Below, one piece after another: positions 1 through 10,262 of a stretch of 64,000 bases of DNA. Position numbers and translations under genes: made by a program. The notes beneath the pieces were generated by a model that did not search any database, was not told the DNA's origin, and was given only the letters and a program-made list of their open reading frames with translations. Origin of the DNA: Promethearchaeota archaeon (GTDB lineage Archaea > Asgardarchaeota > Lokiarchaeia > Sigyniarchaeales > SOKP01); NCBI GenBank assembly GCA_019894975.1, contig JAGXNO010000005.1:59116-123115 (forward strand). Direction: 5' to 3'. The first letter of the stretch is position 1. Every line of letters begins with the position of its first letter.

Positions 1-758
1 TCAAGTGCGCCCTGTAATATCCTTCCTCCTATGAAATACAAAAGGAACCCAATAGCGTTTAAAGCATAAGATTTTCTTAATACTCCAAAAGTTTTCCAGG
101 CAAGATATACAAAGATAAATGGAATTAATGCTAAGAATAACGGCATAAAAATGAAATTAAACAATAATCTCCCGAGAGGATATTCCCATGAACCAATTTT
201 CACAGTGATAATATTAGGGGATATACCATATTGGCTTGGAAAATCTGGATCCATAAAAAGCAGTTCAGATAACGATAATGAAAGAATTCCTATAACAACA
301 GGAACGATAACTAGGGCTAAACGAACTAGTAATTTAATGTTATTTTTATTTCTGAACCAATCTTCAACAGATTTACTTTTATCTTTGTTTTTTTCAATCT
401 GAGTATCTGGAGGAAATAATAATATTCCCAACACCCCAACAGCACAAGCAGTACCAACCCAGGTAAAAAATGTTGCTAATCGATAGTTAATCATTAAAAA
501 TTCTACTACTTCCGCCCCATTACCTACATCAAATAATTCTGGGCCGAAGAAATAATATATTATGAAAAATACTCTCGCAATCCCAAAACACAAAAAGAAC
601 AAACTAAAGAATAGCCAGTATATTTTTTTTGTTGTTCGAAACCTTATGAATAGGAAGTAGAAAAACAATAGAAAGAAATACCCGACGATTATAAAATATA
701 ACCCTAATTCGAGAGCGTCCCAAAACCCAAAATATTGAAAAGTATCTTGAAACAACAT
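1..758 (-). CDS. Multi-pass membrane protein, 3' end outside the window
   Basis: An open frame runs on the minus strand from an ATG at 756-758 to the window edge without a stop, giving 252 codons. The product starts MLFQDTFQYFGFWDAL and has about six or seven hydrophobic segments separated by short charged loops, with one longer polar loop (about residues 118-140, rich in Lys/Asp/Ser). No catalytic motif or family is recognisable. It is divergent from the glycyl-tRNA synthetase gene. I call it only an integral membrane protein; the missing C-terminus may hold the informative domain. Confidence 0.7.
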   Translation of the reverse strand, partial: MLFQDTFQYFGFWDALELGLYFIIVGYFFLLFFYFLFIRFRTTKKIYWLFFSLFFLCFGIARVFFIIYYFFGPELFDVGNGAEVVEFLMINYRLATFFTWVGTACAVGVLGILLFPPDTQIEKNKDKSKSVEDWFRNKNNIKLLVRLALVIVPVVIGILSLSLSELLFMDPDFPSQYGISPNIITVKIGSWEYPLGRLLFNFIFMPLFLALIPFIFVYLAWKTFGVLRKSYALNAIGFLLYFIGGRILQGAL

Positions 759-876
759 AATATATCATTCATTTTAATCATTTTAAATAATATTATTATC
801 TTTTAGTTGTATAAAAATTTATTTTAATTTTGATTTTAATCAAATACAAATATTATCAATTACTTTAAAAATCTAT

Positions 877-2364
877 ATGAAAATCGAGAATAGCATTGAG
901 ACGTTTAACTCATTAGTAAAACGTCGTGGGTTCATTTGGGGGCCATCCCCCGAAATTTATGGTGGATTTGCAGGATTTTATTCATACGGTCCGGCAGGGA
1001 TGGCTCTAAAGAATAATGTGTTAGATCTATTTAGACAGGAATGTCGTTATTTTGGTTTTGGGGAGGTTGAGTGCCCAACGGTCTTACCAAGTATCGTTTG
1101 GGAAGCTTCGGGGCACTTAGAAAGATTTATTGATCCTGTAATCAGATGTAATAAATGCAATACAATGTATCGGGCAGATAAATTTCTTCAAGAAAACCTT
1201 CCAAATCTTATGATTGATGGTTTATCATTTGAGGAAATGGAGAATTTAATTAAAAAACATGAATTAACTTGTCCTAAATGCGGTAATCCTTTCCAAAATA
1301 TTGAAGAATATAATTTGATGCTTAAAACATCTGTAGGAAACAATGTAACAGCATATTTACGACCTGAAACAGCTACTACAACATATTTACTCTTCAATCG
1401 ATTGGATCAAGATGCACGAAGACAATATCCTATTAAAGTCTACCAATTTGGTAAAGCTTATAGAAATGAGATCTCACCTAGACAAGGGGTTCTACGAATG
1501 AGATCTTTCGACCAATTCGAACTACAAATGTTTATCAGTAAAGAACAGGAAATGCAGTTTGAGGATTATGAAGAAGTGAAAAATATCAAACTACCCCTAT
1601 TAGACTGGAAACTTCAAGAAAAAGGAATAAATAAGCCTAAACTTATTTCTCTTGATACAGCTATAACAAATAAGACTCTTAAAAAACCTGCTTACGCCTA
1701 TTGCCTATACGTGGCGCATTACTTAACAACAATTTTGGATATTCCACAAGAATTAATTAGATTTAGACAACACTCAATTAATGAAAGAGCTCATTATGCC
1801 GACGATGCGTGGGATTTAGAAATTAAAACAAGACAATTTGGGTGGGTTGAGATATGTGGTATCCATGATAGAACTGATTATGATTTGAAACGGCATGCTG
1901 AATATTCGAAGCAGAATTTTGAAGTGCAAATGAGTTCTGATTCAAATGTCAAGGAAACACCTCAAGTTCTTGAGATTGCCTTTGGTATTGATAGAATTTT
2001 ATATTGTTTACTCGAAACTACTTTTAATGTTGATCAGGGAAGAATTATATTAAAATTGAATTCAAGATTGGCACCAAATACGGTAGCAGTATTTCCGCTT
2101 GTTCGGAATAAAGAGGATATCAAAATCTTGTCATTGAAGGTCCACAGAGAGTTATTAGAAAATCGAATAGGCTCTTTTTATGATTCTGCTGGATCTATAG
2201 GTAAAAGATATCGAAGACAGGATGAGATAGGTACAAAATGGTGTGTTACTATAGACTATGAGTCTTTAGAAGATAAAAAAGCTACCCTTAGAGATCGAGA
2301 TTCGATGGACCAATCTCGGATTGATATTTCAGATCTTTCAGAAATAATAAAAATGAAACAATGA
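877..2364 (+). CDS. glyS: Glycine--tRNA ligase (archaeal/eukaryotic alpha2 type)
   Basis: Charges tRNA-Gly with glycine in the cytoplasm. The N-terminus has the family signature (KRRGFIWGPSPEIYGG, then GFYSYGPAG). Class II motifs are visible: RPETATTTYLLFNRL near residue 162, the motif 2 region KAYRNEISPRQG near 191 followed by RSFDQFELQMF, and motif 3 EIAFGIDR near 366. Two CxxC pairs (about residues 89-92 and 132-135) look like the zinc-binding insertion. A C-terminal anticodon-binding domain follows. At 495 residues it is somewhat shorter than many archaeal GlyRS proteins but no core motif is missing. An AT-rich TATA-like stretch lies near 810. It stands alone between divergent and same-strand neighbours. 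Confidence 0.96.
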   Translation: MKIENSIETFNSLVKRRGFIWGPSPEIYGGFAGFYSYGPAGMALKNNVLDLFRQECRYFGFGEVECPTVLPSIVWEASGHLERFIDPVIRCNKCNTMYRADKFLQENLPNLMIDGLSFEEMENLIKKHELTCPKCGNPFQNIEEYNLMLKTSVGNNVTAYLRPETATTTYLLFNRLDQDARRQYPIKVYQFGKAYRNEISPRQGVLRMRSFDQFELQMFISKEQEMQFEDYEEVKNIKLPLLDWKLQEKGINKPKLISLDTAITNKTLKKPAYAYCLYVAHYLTTILDIPQELIRFRQHSINERAHYADDAWDLEIKTRQFGWVEICGIHDRTDYDLKRHAEYSKQNFEVQMSSDSNVKETPQVLEIAFGIDRILYCLLETTFNVDQGRIILKLNSRLAPNTVAVFPLVRNKEDIKILSLKVHRELLENRIGSFYDSAGSIGKRYRRQDEIGTKWCVTIDYESLEDKKATLRDRDSMDQSRIDISDLSEIIKMKQ

Positions 2365-2501
2365 GAATAAATCCATATATTTTTGCTTAATATTCTGATC
2401 TTTTTGATCCTTTCAGAAAAAATTTTAAAGAGAAGGATTTTTTAAAAATATAATTTAAAAATTAAACTATTAATTAAAATATACGTCTTGTTTAATCTGA
2501 A

Positions 2502-5309
2502 ATGAGTTTTTTTAATTTCTTTACTATGGGAAAGAAAAGAAGGCTAAATAGAAAATATTCAACAGTTATATTCTCTATTTTCTTTATATTGATGTTTGGT
2601 CTTAGTTTTTTAAATTTTTATAACCCTTCAAATCACGATAATTATTCTAGTGATAGGATCAATGAGGTGGATGATAATTTATTTAATTATGACAATAATA
2701 ATCTAGAAACTGCCACGGATATATCCATGCTTCAAAATCCTTTTATTACAAATTTTGATGCATTGCGTAATTTTTTTATAAATAAGTTTGAATCAAGTTT
2801 AGATTTAGATATTCCTCTCTATTATCGGGAGGGAGATTCAAGTGGGATAATCATAGATGACACAATTTATTCAGAAGATAATTTACAGATGTATTATTCA
2901 TTGCTGCAATCGGAACTTAGCCCAACTGAAACTTTTGATACCTATTTAAAGTTGAAATCAACACCATTGTGGTATGAAGATGGGAATGGTCAGTATAATT
3001 ATGGTTTTGTAAAATCAATTGATAATTCCACAGGTCAAGTGAAGAATGATAATAGATATTTAATAGATAATGTATTGCCAATTTTTCTATTAATTGAAAA
3101 TATCGGAGATGGTATAGACGACATTTTAATAGACGGTAAGCATCCAAAAGATTCAATAGAAGAAATGTTTTACCTTATAAATTCTACTGATTTTTGGGAT
3201 GAAACTAATGATGGATTTATGAATTCGAATTCAACTATTAGTAGTAAATATTCGAAAAGTAATTTTTATGCCATTCTAGCAAATCTCCTGATTCATCGCA
3301 CATATGATCAGCTTGGTTTAAGCGGAGTTATAAAGGGTAGAGCTTATGACTTAGCAAATAAAACAATGTATGCGGTATCCAAAACAAATAATATGTGGGA
3401 TGCAACAGATAGGGCATTTTATCACAACGCGGATAGAAATTGGGCTACTTCAGGGCCAGGACAAAAATATTATCATTTAGATGTAAACGCCTTAGGGATT
3501 ATATCTCTATTAGAGTTTTGGGTCGGATCCGGGAAAGAAAACGATTCATCATTCTTATTAAAAGCAACTCAACTTTACAATAGTTTAGATAATAACTTAT
3601 GGAATAATATTGACAAACTATATCATAATGTATCTCAACCTAATTGGAATATAATTGATTTTGATTATGATCTTAATGCAAATGCTCTAATGATGAAAGC
3701 TTGTTTAAGATTCTTCCAACTTACGGGAAATATAACATACTATAATAGAGCTATTGAACTTTACGATACATTTGAAAACGATTTATATGATATTATAAAC
3801 AATGCTTATGATTTTTCCCTAACAGACAACAGTAAGAATTTCAACTCAAATTTAAAGCTCTTTGATGCCTATCTGGAAGCCTCTGAAACGTATAGTAGCA
3901 CATTATTAGATGCTAATTATAATTTAACAGCAACTATTCCTAATTTTGTTTTTAATCAAGACACTATGAATTTAACATCAGTGTATGCATTTGAAAAAAC
4001 AGAAACTTATTATAATCTTACAACAGAAACTTATCTTCCATTCACTACAAGATATAATATAACTGATGCGGATATAAATTATCTTTTTAAGTATCAAAAT
4101 GGAACATTCTTATATCAATTTGAACATCAGATTAATAATCCAGATGATTCACATACACTTATACATACTATAGAAGACACTTTGCCAATAGAAGATGGGT
4201 ATTACATATATATCTGGGCAAATAAATCATATTTTAGTGTAGGAAACACTCTAAAACGATTTAATGTATTTGGTGGTTTAATTAATGAGACAATTGAGGG
4301 TTTGGTCAGTTTATTATATCAAGGACCAATCGTAAATGTGTCTCTGCCCATTAATTATACTCGTAATGATAACTTAACTTTGATGACCTCTTTAGAGGGG
4401 AAAGATATTGTCAATTTTACGGCTCAAGAAGTAAATTTCACAGCAAATCCCGAATTAGATGAATTTACATATATTGACTTTAATCTTACTGCTAGACCCG
4501 GAGCTATTCCTGGTCCTAGTGAAATTGTTTTTAAAATTTATCAAGGTAATTTATTATATTTAGAAGTAAAGAAATTTATAGAAATTGGGTATTCGTTTGA
4601 TTATGAACATTTAATATACCAAAGTCTGGTTGTATCTGGAGAAAATATCCACGTGTATCTAGATCTAATCAATTTTTTACCTAACGCTACACAATCCTTA
4701 AACGTAAGTTTTACGGGAATAACTGAACCATCGATTGAACCATTTATCCAAGAGGAGACTCTAGATGAAAATGAGATTAGATCTGTTTCTTATTCTCTAC
4801 AAACTCTTGAAAACATTGTAAACGATACAATTAAAATTGAAATGAATGTTTTACAAAATACAACTCTCTATTATACTGATATACTATTCATCGAAATTAT
4901 ACCCAAATTTGAAATTCTTAGTGTTTCATTTCCAGTCGAGATTTCACAAGGAGCACCGGCCTATTTTATTAGTAATATTAAAAGTAATCTAGGAGATCCA
5001 GAGGGATTTTCTTTAATTCTTAACGGAAAAATTGTACAATCGAATATCGATGAGCTCATCCCGGGGGAAAATAGAATTGTAAAACGAATTATTCCTACAA
5101 ACAATCCATACGAATTTGGGGTAAAAGTATATGAGATAATTCTAGAGGATAGTGAAAATGAAGAAATAGCAAGATTTTATTTTAAAGTCAAAATAGAACT
5201 CTCTACATTTAATTTAGTCATATTTTATTTATTACCTTGTATCGTACCCATTGGAATAATTCTGTACTTCCTAAATAAACAAATAAAACATAATAAATTG
5301 AGAAGATGA
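2502..5309 (+). CDS. Cell-surface protein with alpha/alpha-toroid-like region, membrane-anchored at both ends
   Basis: A 935-residue protein with a hydrophobic segment at about residues 20-40 after a basic N-terminus (uncleaved anchor or signal peptide) and a second near 908-926 followed by a short basic tail, so the bulk should face outward. Residues about 60-480 contain repeated helical hairpins rich in aromatic residues, with motifs such as YHLDVNALGIISLLEFW and DYDLNANALMMKACLRFF, typical of (alpha/alpha)6 toroids found in glycan-active enzymes. Residues about 500-900 are beta-rich and Asn/Thr-rich with many N-x-S/T sequons, consistent with Ig-like stalk domains. The next gene overlaps by 4 bases (ATGA), so the two are probably co-translated. 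Enzyme activity is inferred from fold only. Confidence 0.75.
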   Translation: MSFFNFFTMGKKRRLNRKYSTVIFSIFFILMFGLSFLNFYNPSNHDNYSSDRINEVDDNLFNYDNNNLETATDISMLQNPFITNFDALRNFFINKFESSLDLDIPLYYREGDSSGIIIDDTIYSEDNLQMYYSLLQSELSPTETFDTYLKLKSTPLWYEDGNGQYNYGFVKSIDNSTGQVKNDNRYLIDNVLPIFLLIENIGDGIDDILIDGKHPKDSIEEMFYLINSTDFWDETNDGFMNSNSTISSKYSKSNFYAILANLLIHRTYDQLGLSGVIKGRAYDLANKTMYAVSKTNNMWDATDRAFYHNADRNWATSGPGQKYYHLDVNALGIISLLEFWVGSGKENDSSFLLKATQLYNSLDNNLWNNIDKLYHNVSQPNWNIIDFDYDLNANALMMKACLRFFQLTGNITYYNRAIELYDTFENDLYDIINNAYDFSLTDNSKNFNSNLKLFDAYLEASETYSSTLLDANYNLTATIPNFVFNQDTMNLTSVYAFEKTETYYNLTTETYLPFTTRYNITDADINYLFKYQNGTFLYQFEHQINNPDDSHTLIHTIEDTLPIEDGYYIYIWANKSYFSVGNTLKRFNVFGGLINETIEGLVSLLYQGPIVNVSLPINYTRNDNLTLMTSLEGKDIVNFTAQEVNFTANPELDEFTYIDFNLTARPGAIPGPSEIVFKIYQGNLLYLEVKKFIEIGYSFDYEHLIYQSLVVSGENIHVYLDLINFLPNATQSLNVSFTGITEPSIEPFIQEETLDENEIRSVSYSLQTLENIVNDTIKIEMNVLQNTTLYYTDILFIEIIPKFEILSVSFPVEISQGAPAYFISNIKSNLGDPEGFSLILNGKIVQSNIDELIPGENRIVKRIIPTNNPYEFGVKVYEIILEDSENEEIARFYFKVKIELSTFNLVIFYLLPCIVPIGIILYFLNKQIKHNKLRR

Positions 5310-7009
5310 GATTAATGAGAACTAAAAGGCATTTCTACGTAGCACTAATTCTTTTTATCGTACTTAATGTTTCCCTAAGTGTTTATTTAATTCAAAACAG
5401 CGATTATTCAACAAGCAATAATAATTTAGATGATTTTTTTCAACCATATAACCCAAAGGTTTCAGATGGACCACCCTTATCCTATATTGCAATTGATCAA
5501 AATGCCACAACCATATATCGACTATTTGAATCTGTAAATTTTTCTATTGATACTTTCGGATATGATGTGGATCATACTCTTATTCAAATAGAGTTTTCTA
5601 ATGGTTCTATTATTGACTACGGCATGCAACAAACATCTACTAATGAGTATTCTTATGAATTTCAACCAAAGTATAATGCACCTTTAGGCTTTCAGAATGT
5701 AAGTTTTCTAATCTATAATATTACTCACACACTTCTAAACGCACACACAACCTTTACAAATTTTACCATAGTTACTAATTACATGGCAGTTACTAATAGT
5801 ACTGAATATTATATTGGGAATGATTTATACGCAGAATTAACTGTTAATAATTTTGGTTCTTACCAGTTTGGATGGAATGTTACAATTGTCAATAGCACAA
5901 TTGAATCTGAACAGGGAAATATGACTAACTTTGAACACAATGCAGTTCAGGTTACTTATAACATTAACAACGAGACCTTTCATTCCTTTGTAGATCAGAC
6001 TTTTTATATAAAACTAAATATGACAGATGAAATTTCTGGAAGAAAAGCTGCAGCTTATTTCCCATTTCAAGTTTTGAATTCAGAACCGATTATCGATATC
6101 GCCTCGATCATAATTTCACCAACAAGCGTGAAAAGGGCTGAAGATTGTGAGATTACATTGAATATAACTGATATAGAAGATCTCCCCCAAAATCTCGATG
6201 TTGATATGGACATCGAAGACCCTCTTGGAAACCTTGTTACTACAATTAACATTGACCATAATACAGAAAATAACTTTTCTAAAGTCTTTTCGATACCTGC
6301 TGGAAGAGCTCTTGGCAAATATAAATTAATCATTACCGCAGAAGATCAATCTGGAGGAATTGATTCATTCACAACATCTCTTACTGTAACCAATAATCTA
6401 CCCGAAATTCACAGTTATGAAATTAACGGATTGTCTTCGGATCAAGGATTATCAATATCATATGGAAATAATTTGATCTTTTCTTTTAATGTATCAGATG
6501 TTGAAGGAGTAGCTTATATCAAAGTGGCTCTTTTAGATGAAAATAATGAATGGTATAATATGACAAAAGATTATAACGGTATTGATACAGAAATAAAAAT
6601 ACGGACCGAAGAATTAATTACCGGTGTCTGGTATGTGTACATTTATGTTATTGATGATGATAGAGCAACTACAAGCCTTATTGATGATTATGATATGGCA
6701 CCTCAAGCAATAACAATTATTCCCGATACATTAAGCACTTACCTACCGTGGATAATTTTCATTATAGGGCTTATAATAGGGATTCTTGTAAGTATTGGGA
6801 TTGCCTCGAGACACTATAAGCTAAAAATGGGTGATCCTAAAACCAGATCATCCAAAAAGAAAGCTATTTCTTCTAAAAAAATAATAAAAAGAAAAGAAGA
6901 AAAAGAAGAGCAACCTGAAGAAATACAAGAAAAGGAAAAAATCGAAGAGGTAACACCAAAAAAAGAAGAAGAGGATGTTCCTAAACGAAAAATTAAAAGA
7001 AAATTATAA
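5306..7009 (+). CDS. Single-pass surface protein with Ig-like domains and highly charged cytoplasmic tail
   Basis: A 567-residue type I-like membrane protein. A hydrophobic N-terminal segment (about residues 10-28) looks like a signal peptide or anchor. The body is a series of beta-rich modules about 100 residues long with many N-x-S/T sequons and phrases typical of cadherin/Ig-like folds (for example a DIEDLPQNLDVDM stretch near residue 290). A transmembrane helix lies at about 484-505, followed by a tail of roughly 60 residues made almost entirely of Lys, Glu and Arg. It overlaps the preceding surface protein gene by 4 bases, which suggests the two products act as a pair at the cell surface. 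No specific ligand can be assigned. Confidence 0.72.
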   Translation: MRLMRTKRHFYVALILFIVLNVSLSVYLIQNSDYSTSNNNLDDFFQPYNPKVSDGPPLSYIAIDQNATTIYRLFESVNFSIDTFGYDVDHTLIQIEFSNGSIIDYGMQQTSTNEYSYEFQPKYNAPLGFQNVSFLIYNITHTLLNAHTTFTNFTIVTNYMAVTNSTEYYIGNDLYAELTVNNFGSYQFGWNVTIVNSTIESEQGNMTNFEHNAVQVTYNINNETFHSFVDQTFYIKLNMTDEISGRKAAAYFPFQVLNSEPIIDIASIIISPTSVKRAEDCEITLNITDIEDLPQNLDVDMDIEDPLGNLVTTINIDHNTENNFSKVFSIPAGRALGKYKLIITAEDQSGGIDSFTTSLTVTNNLPEIHSYEINGLSSDQGLSISYGNNLIFSFNVSDVEGVAYIKVALLDENNEWYNMTKDYNGIDTEIKIRTEELITGVWYVYIYVIDDDRATTSLIDDYDMAPQAITIIPDTLSTYLPWIIFIIGLIIGILVSIGIASRHYKLKMGDPKTRSSKKKAISSKKIIKRKEEKEEQPEEIQEKEKIEEVTPKKEEEDVPKRKIKRKL

Positions 7010-7061
7010 ATATTAAAATTTTCCTTCTACTTATTTACTTAATTTCTAATTTATCAATTTC

Positions 7062-7973
7062 TTAATCTAAAACATCATAAAGTCGGTATTGAAATTTCCC
7101 TAATTTTCCCCCAAAATTACCTGCAGAAATTCGATTTACACCTGGAACTTTTACTGCTGCTTGAATTCCCAATTTCATCGCAGTTTTTATCGATTCTTCA
7201 GTTGCTCCATCCAAAATAATCTCATAAACACAGTTATCTCCTTCCTGTAAATTTGAATTTTCTATTTTGTCTTTTAGAGTAGGACAAAGGGGATCATTTG
7301 TAGATGCATTTAAAAAACTGTATTTTGATCCTACTTTTGATCCAGATCGTGCTATCCCCCCTGGAAAAGGAGCAATTACATTAGGTACATCTTTGATCGC
7401 GTCTATTGCCTTTTCAGCTGCTTCAAGAGCAGCATCTTGATTTTTCCCGATTATCAAGAAATTTCCCCCAGCTATTCCTTTTCCAACTTTTGCTATACTC
7501 TGAACGATGAATTCTCCTTCCATCACTGGAATTGACCATGCCTCAAACGGAAATTTACCCTCAACTTTTTCTTGATATCCATCCCCAAAAAATTTCAGGT
7601 TAGCTCCAATTTTTATTTCAAATTCTTTCACAGGGTCTAATGATCCATCCAATGCGTCGTAACATGCTGTTGTTGGGCATGTCAAGACACATTGTCCTAA
7701 CCGATTCATTACAACATTACTTACTTGATCTTTTTTGGTTTTGAAATACATAATAATAACCCCAGGACGTTTATCTGGAGTTTTATCAGGGGAAACAAAA
7801 ACATCAATACCAGCTTCAGCATCACAATGAATTGTCGATGTCCCATAACCTGTTGATACTAAAGCCGCAATTTTCGCCCATTTCTCGTTCTTAGCTGTGA
7901 TTAAAATGCGAGTAAAGAACCCACCAAACGCTTCCGCGAATGTATCTTCAATTTCTACACCATTTAATTCCAT
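7062..7973 (-). CDS. ftr: Formylmethanofuran--tetrahydromethanopterin N-formyltransferase
   Basis: Transfers the formyl group from formylmethanofuran to N5 of H4MPT, the second step of the archaeal methyl branch of the Wood-Ljungdahl pathway. The N-terminus MELNGVEIEDTFAEAFGG is nearly the family consensus, and YGTSTIHCDAEAGID follows. The length of 303 residues matches the usual 297-305. The gene is divergent from mtd with about 170 bases between them, so the intergenic DNA probably holds both promoters. Mch is 8 kb further on, so the pathway genes are scattered here rather than in one operon. The direction in vivo (reductive or oxidative) cannot be told from sequence. Confidence 0.97.
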   Translation of the reverse strand: MELNGVEIEDTFAEAFGGFFTRILITAKNEKWAKIAALVSTGYGTSTIHCDAEAGIDVFVSPDKTPDKRPGVIIMYFKTKKDQVSNVVMNRLGQCVLTCPTTACYDALDGSLDPVKEFEIKIGANLKFFGDGYQEKVEGKFPFEAWSIPVMEGEFIVQSIAKVGKGIAGGNFLIIGKNQDAALEAAEKAIDAIKDVPNVIAPFPGGIARSGSKVGSKYSFLNASTNDPLCPTLKDKIENSNLQEGDNCVYEIILDGATEESIKTAMKLGIQAAVKVPGVNRISAGNFGGKLGKFQYRLYDVLD

Positions 7974-8141
7974 TTTTATTCATACTCCTTCTATTTGATT
8001 ATTTAATAATAAAATTTTTAATTATCGTATGAGTAATAGAGTTCTATTTTATATAAAATTTTAAAAAAAAAATAAAAACCTTGAAAAATTGTAAGGAATT
8101 ATAATTTCAAATTAAAATTAAATTACAGAGATATAAGAAAA

Positions 8142-8978
8142 ATGAGCGAAAAAATACTTAAGATTGGAATTTTAAAGAATGGAACGATTGGATCTTCTTT
8201 ATTACTTGCTTTTTTAATTGATGAGCGTGCCGAGTCTACGAGAATTAATGTCTATGAAATTACTTCTGGTGCAAAAATGCATCCACCCGAGATGTGCACA
8301 AAAACTATGGAGGATTTACTAAAATGGAGTCCCGACTTGATAATAATGTCAAGTCCAAACGCAGCGTTACCAGGACCAAAAGCGACAAGAGAAATGGCAG
8401 GAACAATTCCAACTATTGTTATTTCTGATGCACCTGCTAAAAAAGCTGTTGAGGAAATTAAAGAAAAAAATATGGGTTATATTTTAGTAAATTGCGATAG
8501 TATGATCGGAGCACGTAGACCTTTTTTAGATCCAGTTGAAATGAGTATTTTCAATTCAGACTTATTAAAAGTCCTTGCTATAACGGGTGCTCTTCAAGTT
8601 ATTGCAGACGAATTAAATAAGGTAATTATGGAAATGTTAGATGGTAGAATACCTATTTTACCTCAAGTAATTGTAGACTCAACTATGGCAACTAATATTG
8701 CTAAATTTTCCAACGCATACGCCAGAGCAAAAGCGATTGCAGCATTTGAATTAGCTGCTTCTGTTTCAAAAGTAACCGGAAAAGCTTGTTTTCAACTTAA
8801 AGAGCGATCCGATTATATACCATTACTCGCCGCTGCGCATGAGATGATGAGAACAGCTGCAAAAATGTGTGATGAAGCAAGAGAAATCGAAAAAAGCAAT
8901 GATACCGTTATAAGAAGACCCCATCACGCTAAACAACAATTTCTTACAAAAATAGGATTATTTGATAAAGAACAATAA
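8142..8978 (+). CDS. mtd: F420-dependent methylene-H4MPT dehydrogenase
   Basis: Interconverts methenyl- and methylene-H4MPT using coenzyme F420. The N-terminus KIGILKNGTIGSSLLLAFL and the motif SGAKMHPPEM are characteristic of Mtd, as are SPNAALPGPKATREM and the internal segment NCDSMIGARRPFLDP. The length of 278 residues is normal for the family. It is transcribed divergently from ftr. Together with ftr and mch in this window it covers three consecutive H4MPT steps and shows that the cell makes or uses F420, in line with the LLM-type and FrhB-like proteins also present here. Confidence 0.97.
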   Translation: MSEKILKIGILKNGTIGSSLLLAFLIDERAESTRINVYEITSGAKMHPPEMCTKTMEDLLKWSPDLIIMSSPNAALPGPKATREMAGTIPTIVISDAPAKKAVEEIKEKNMGYILVNCDSMIGARRPFLDPVEMSIFNSDLLKVLAITGALQVIADELNKVIMEMLDGRIPILPQVIVDSTMATNIAKFSNAYARAKAIAAFELAASVSKVTGKACFQLKERSDYIPLLAAAHEMMRTAAKMCDEAREIEKSNDTVIRRPHHAKQQFLTKIGLFDKEQ

Positions 8979-9047
8979 CTATACCCCCCAGAAAATATAT
9001 AGTTTTAAAACTAATTTTTTTATCTCTACTTTTATAAATTGAAATAA

Positions 9048-10004
9048 TTAAAACTCAGAAGATTTAAGATATATTTGTAGATTATTGAAAATTTCTCCGT
9101 TTAAAGCACTTAATACTCCTGAGAATATTTCTGGTTGTTTACCTCTTGTAACAGCCATTAAAACCGCTCCATTGATAACTTCCTTTACTATTATCCAACA
9201 GTCTTCTGATTCATATACTACCGTTGACAACTTTAATGGTGAAAGATTCGATATATTTTGAAGTTCCATAATTTGTTGGTATAAATTATAGATATTCGAA
9301 TCCAAAGTTCCAATCTCAAATTTCATAAATTGCAAAGGTTTTGATTCAAATTTACCTAAAGTTGATGTAATTAGTAAACCATCAGGTTGGTTGAATAATA
9401 AAAACTCTGATAATGTAGTAAGTTTTAACTCATCTAGTAAATGACGTACTTTTCCCAATCGCTGCAAAGATAATGTACTTTTCTGGATCTCATAATCTAA
9501 AATTTCAATCAACCTATGTTGAGCACTTCCCTCCTTAACAGAAACTGGTGTGAACGAAATTTTATCCTTAAATTCACCATTTAAATTTTTAGATAATATT
9601 TCATAGAACTCATCTTCCTTAGATTCCTGTAAATCAATTTTATTCAATAAAACATAAGCTTGATCAATCTCAGGAGAGAATTCGAATAAATATTTTAGAA
9701 AATTATCAAAAATATCCCTAACTTCTGCATCTATAATTGCAGAATCCACCATGAATACTGCCGCAGTAACTTCAGAAAAAATGAGTTCTCGTTGGGATTC
9801 AGAAAAGTACCGTTCTAAATATCTTTCTTGGCCGCCTAAATCCCAAATTGATAACTCCAAAATCCCTCGAAATATAAAGTTTTCTCTAGAGACTCCTTTT
9901 GTAGGCTTCAAATTAAGAACTTTCATAAAGTTATATCCTAAGCAAGTAGTTCTCATTAAACTTGTTTTACCAGCACCAGCGGGGCCAAAAAGCAAGACTT
10001 TCAT
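9048..10004 (-). CDS. Rag/Gtr-like small GTPase with C-terminal roadblock-like region
   Basis: A 318-residue GTPase. The G motifs are intact: P-loop GPAGAGKTS (7-15), Thr35 as a switch I candidate, WDLGGQE (54-60), and NKID (121-124). The region after G3 (YFSESQRELIFSEV, then a valine-rich strand with MVDSAIIDAEVRD) follows the pattern of eukaryotic RagA/Gtr1 rather than Ras or Arf. Residues about 195-315 form a separate alpha/beta domain resembling the roadblock fold that Rag GTPases carry at their C-terminus. In eukaryotes Rags dimerise through that domain to signal amino-acid status. No prenylation or lipid site is visible. It is transcribed towards the end of mtd and away from apt. The Rag assignment is by pattern; a Gtr/MglA-like origin is the alternative. 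Confidence 0.8.
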   Translation of the reverse strand: MKVLLFGPAGAGKTSLMRTTCLGYNFMKVLNLKPTKGVSRENFIFRGILELSIWDLGGQERYLERYFSESQRELIFSEVTAAVFMVDSAIIDAEVRDIFDNFLKYLFEFSPEIDQAYVLLNKIDLQESKEDEFYEILSKNLNGEFKDKISFTPVSVKEGSAQHRLIEILDYEIQKSTLSLQRLGKVRHLLDELKLTTLSEFLLFNQPDGLLITSTLGKFESKPLQFMKFEIGTLDSNIYNLYQQIMELQNISNLSPLKLSTVVYESEDCWIIVKEVINGAVLMAVTRGKQPEIFSGVLSALNGEIFNNLQIYLKSSEF

Positions 10005-10262
10005 GTCTGATTCCTCTAAAATTTATTGTAACCTATACAATTTTTAGAATTTAACTAAAAAATCAATTCCTTAATATTATTTACTCTTAAATTAATTGAT
10101 TTTATATAATCTTTATAATTTTTTGTTTATTTAATTTTTTCTAATTCTTAAAAAGAGAATTAAGTTTAAAAGAAAATGATATTGTGACGATTCAATTAAA
10201 TATAATTTTTAATTTAACTAAATACAATTAACAAAATAATATTAAAAGGGATTAACATAAAA

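Noticed and set aside
151..402. Plus-strand 83-codon frame at the left edge
   Set aside because: It lies antisense to a longer minus-strand membrane protein frame (1-758) with better codon use, so it is a shadow.
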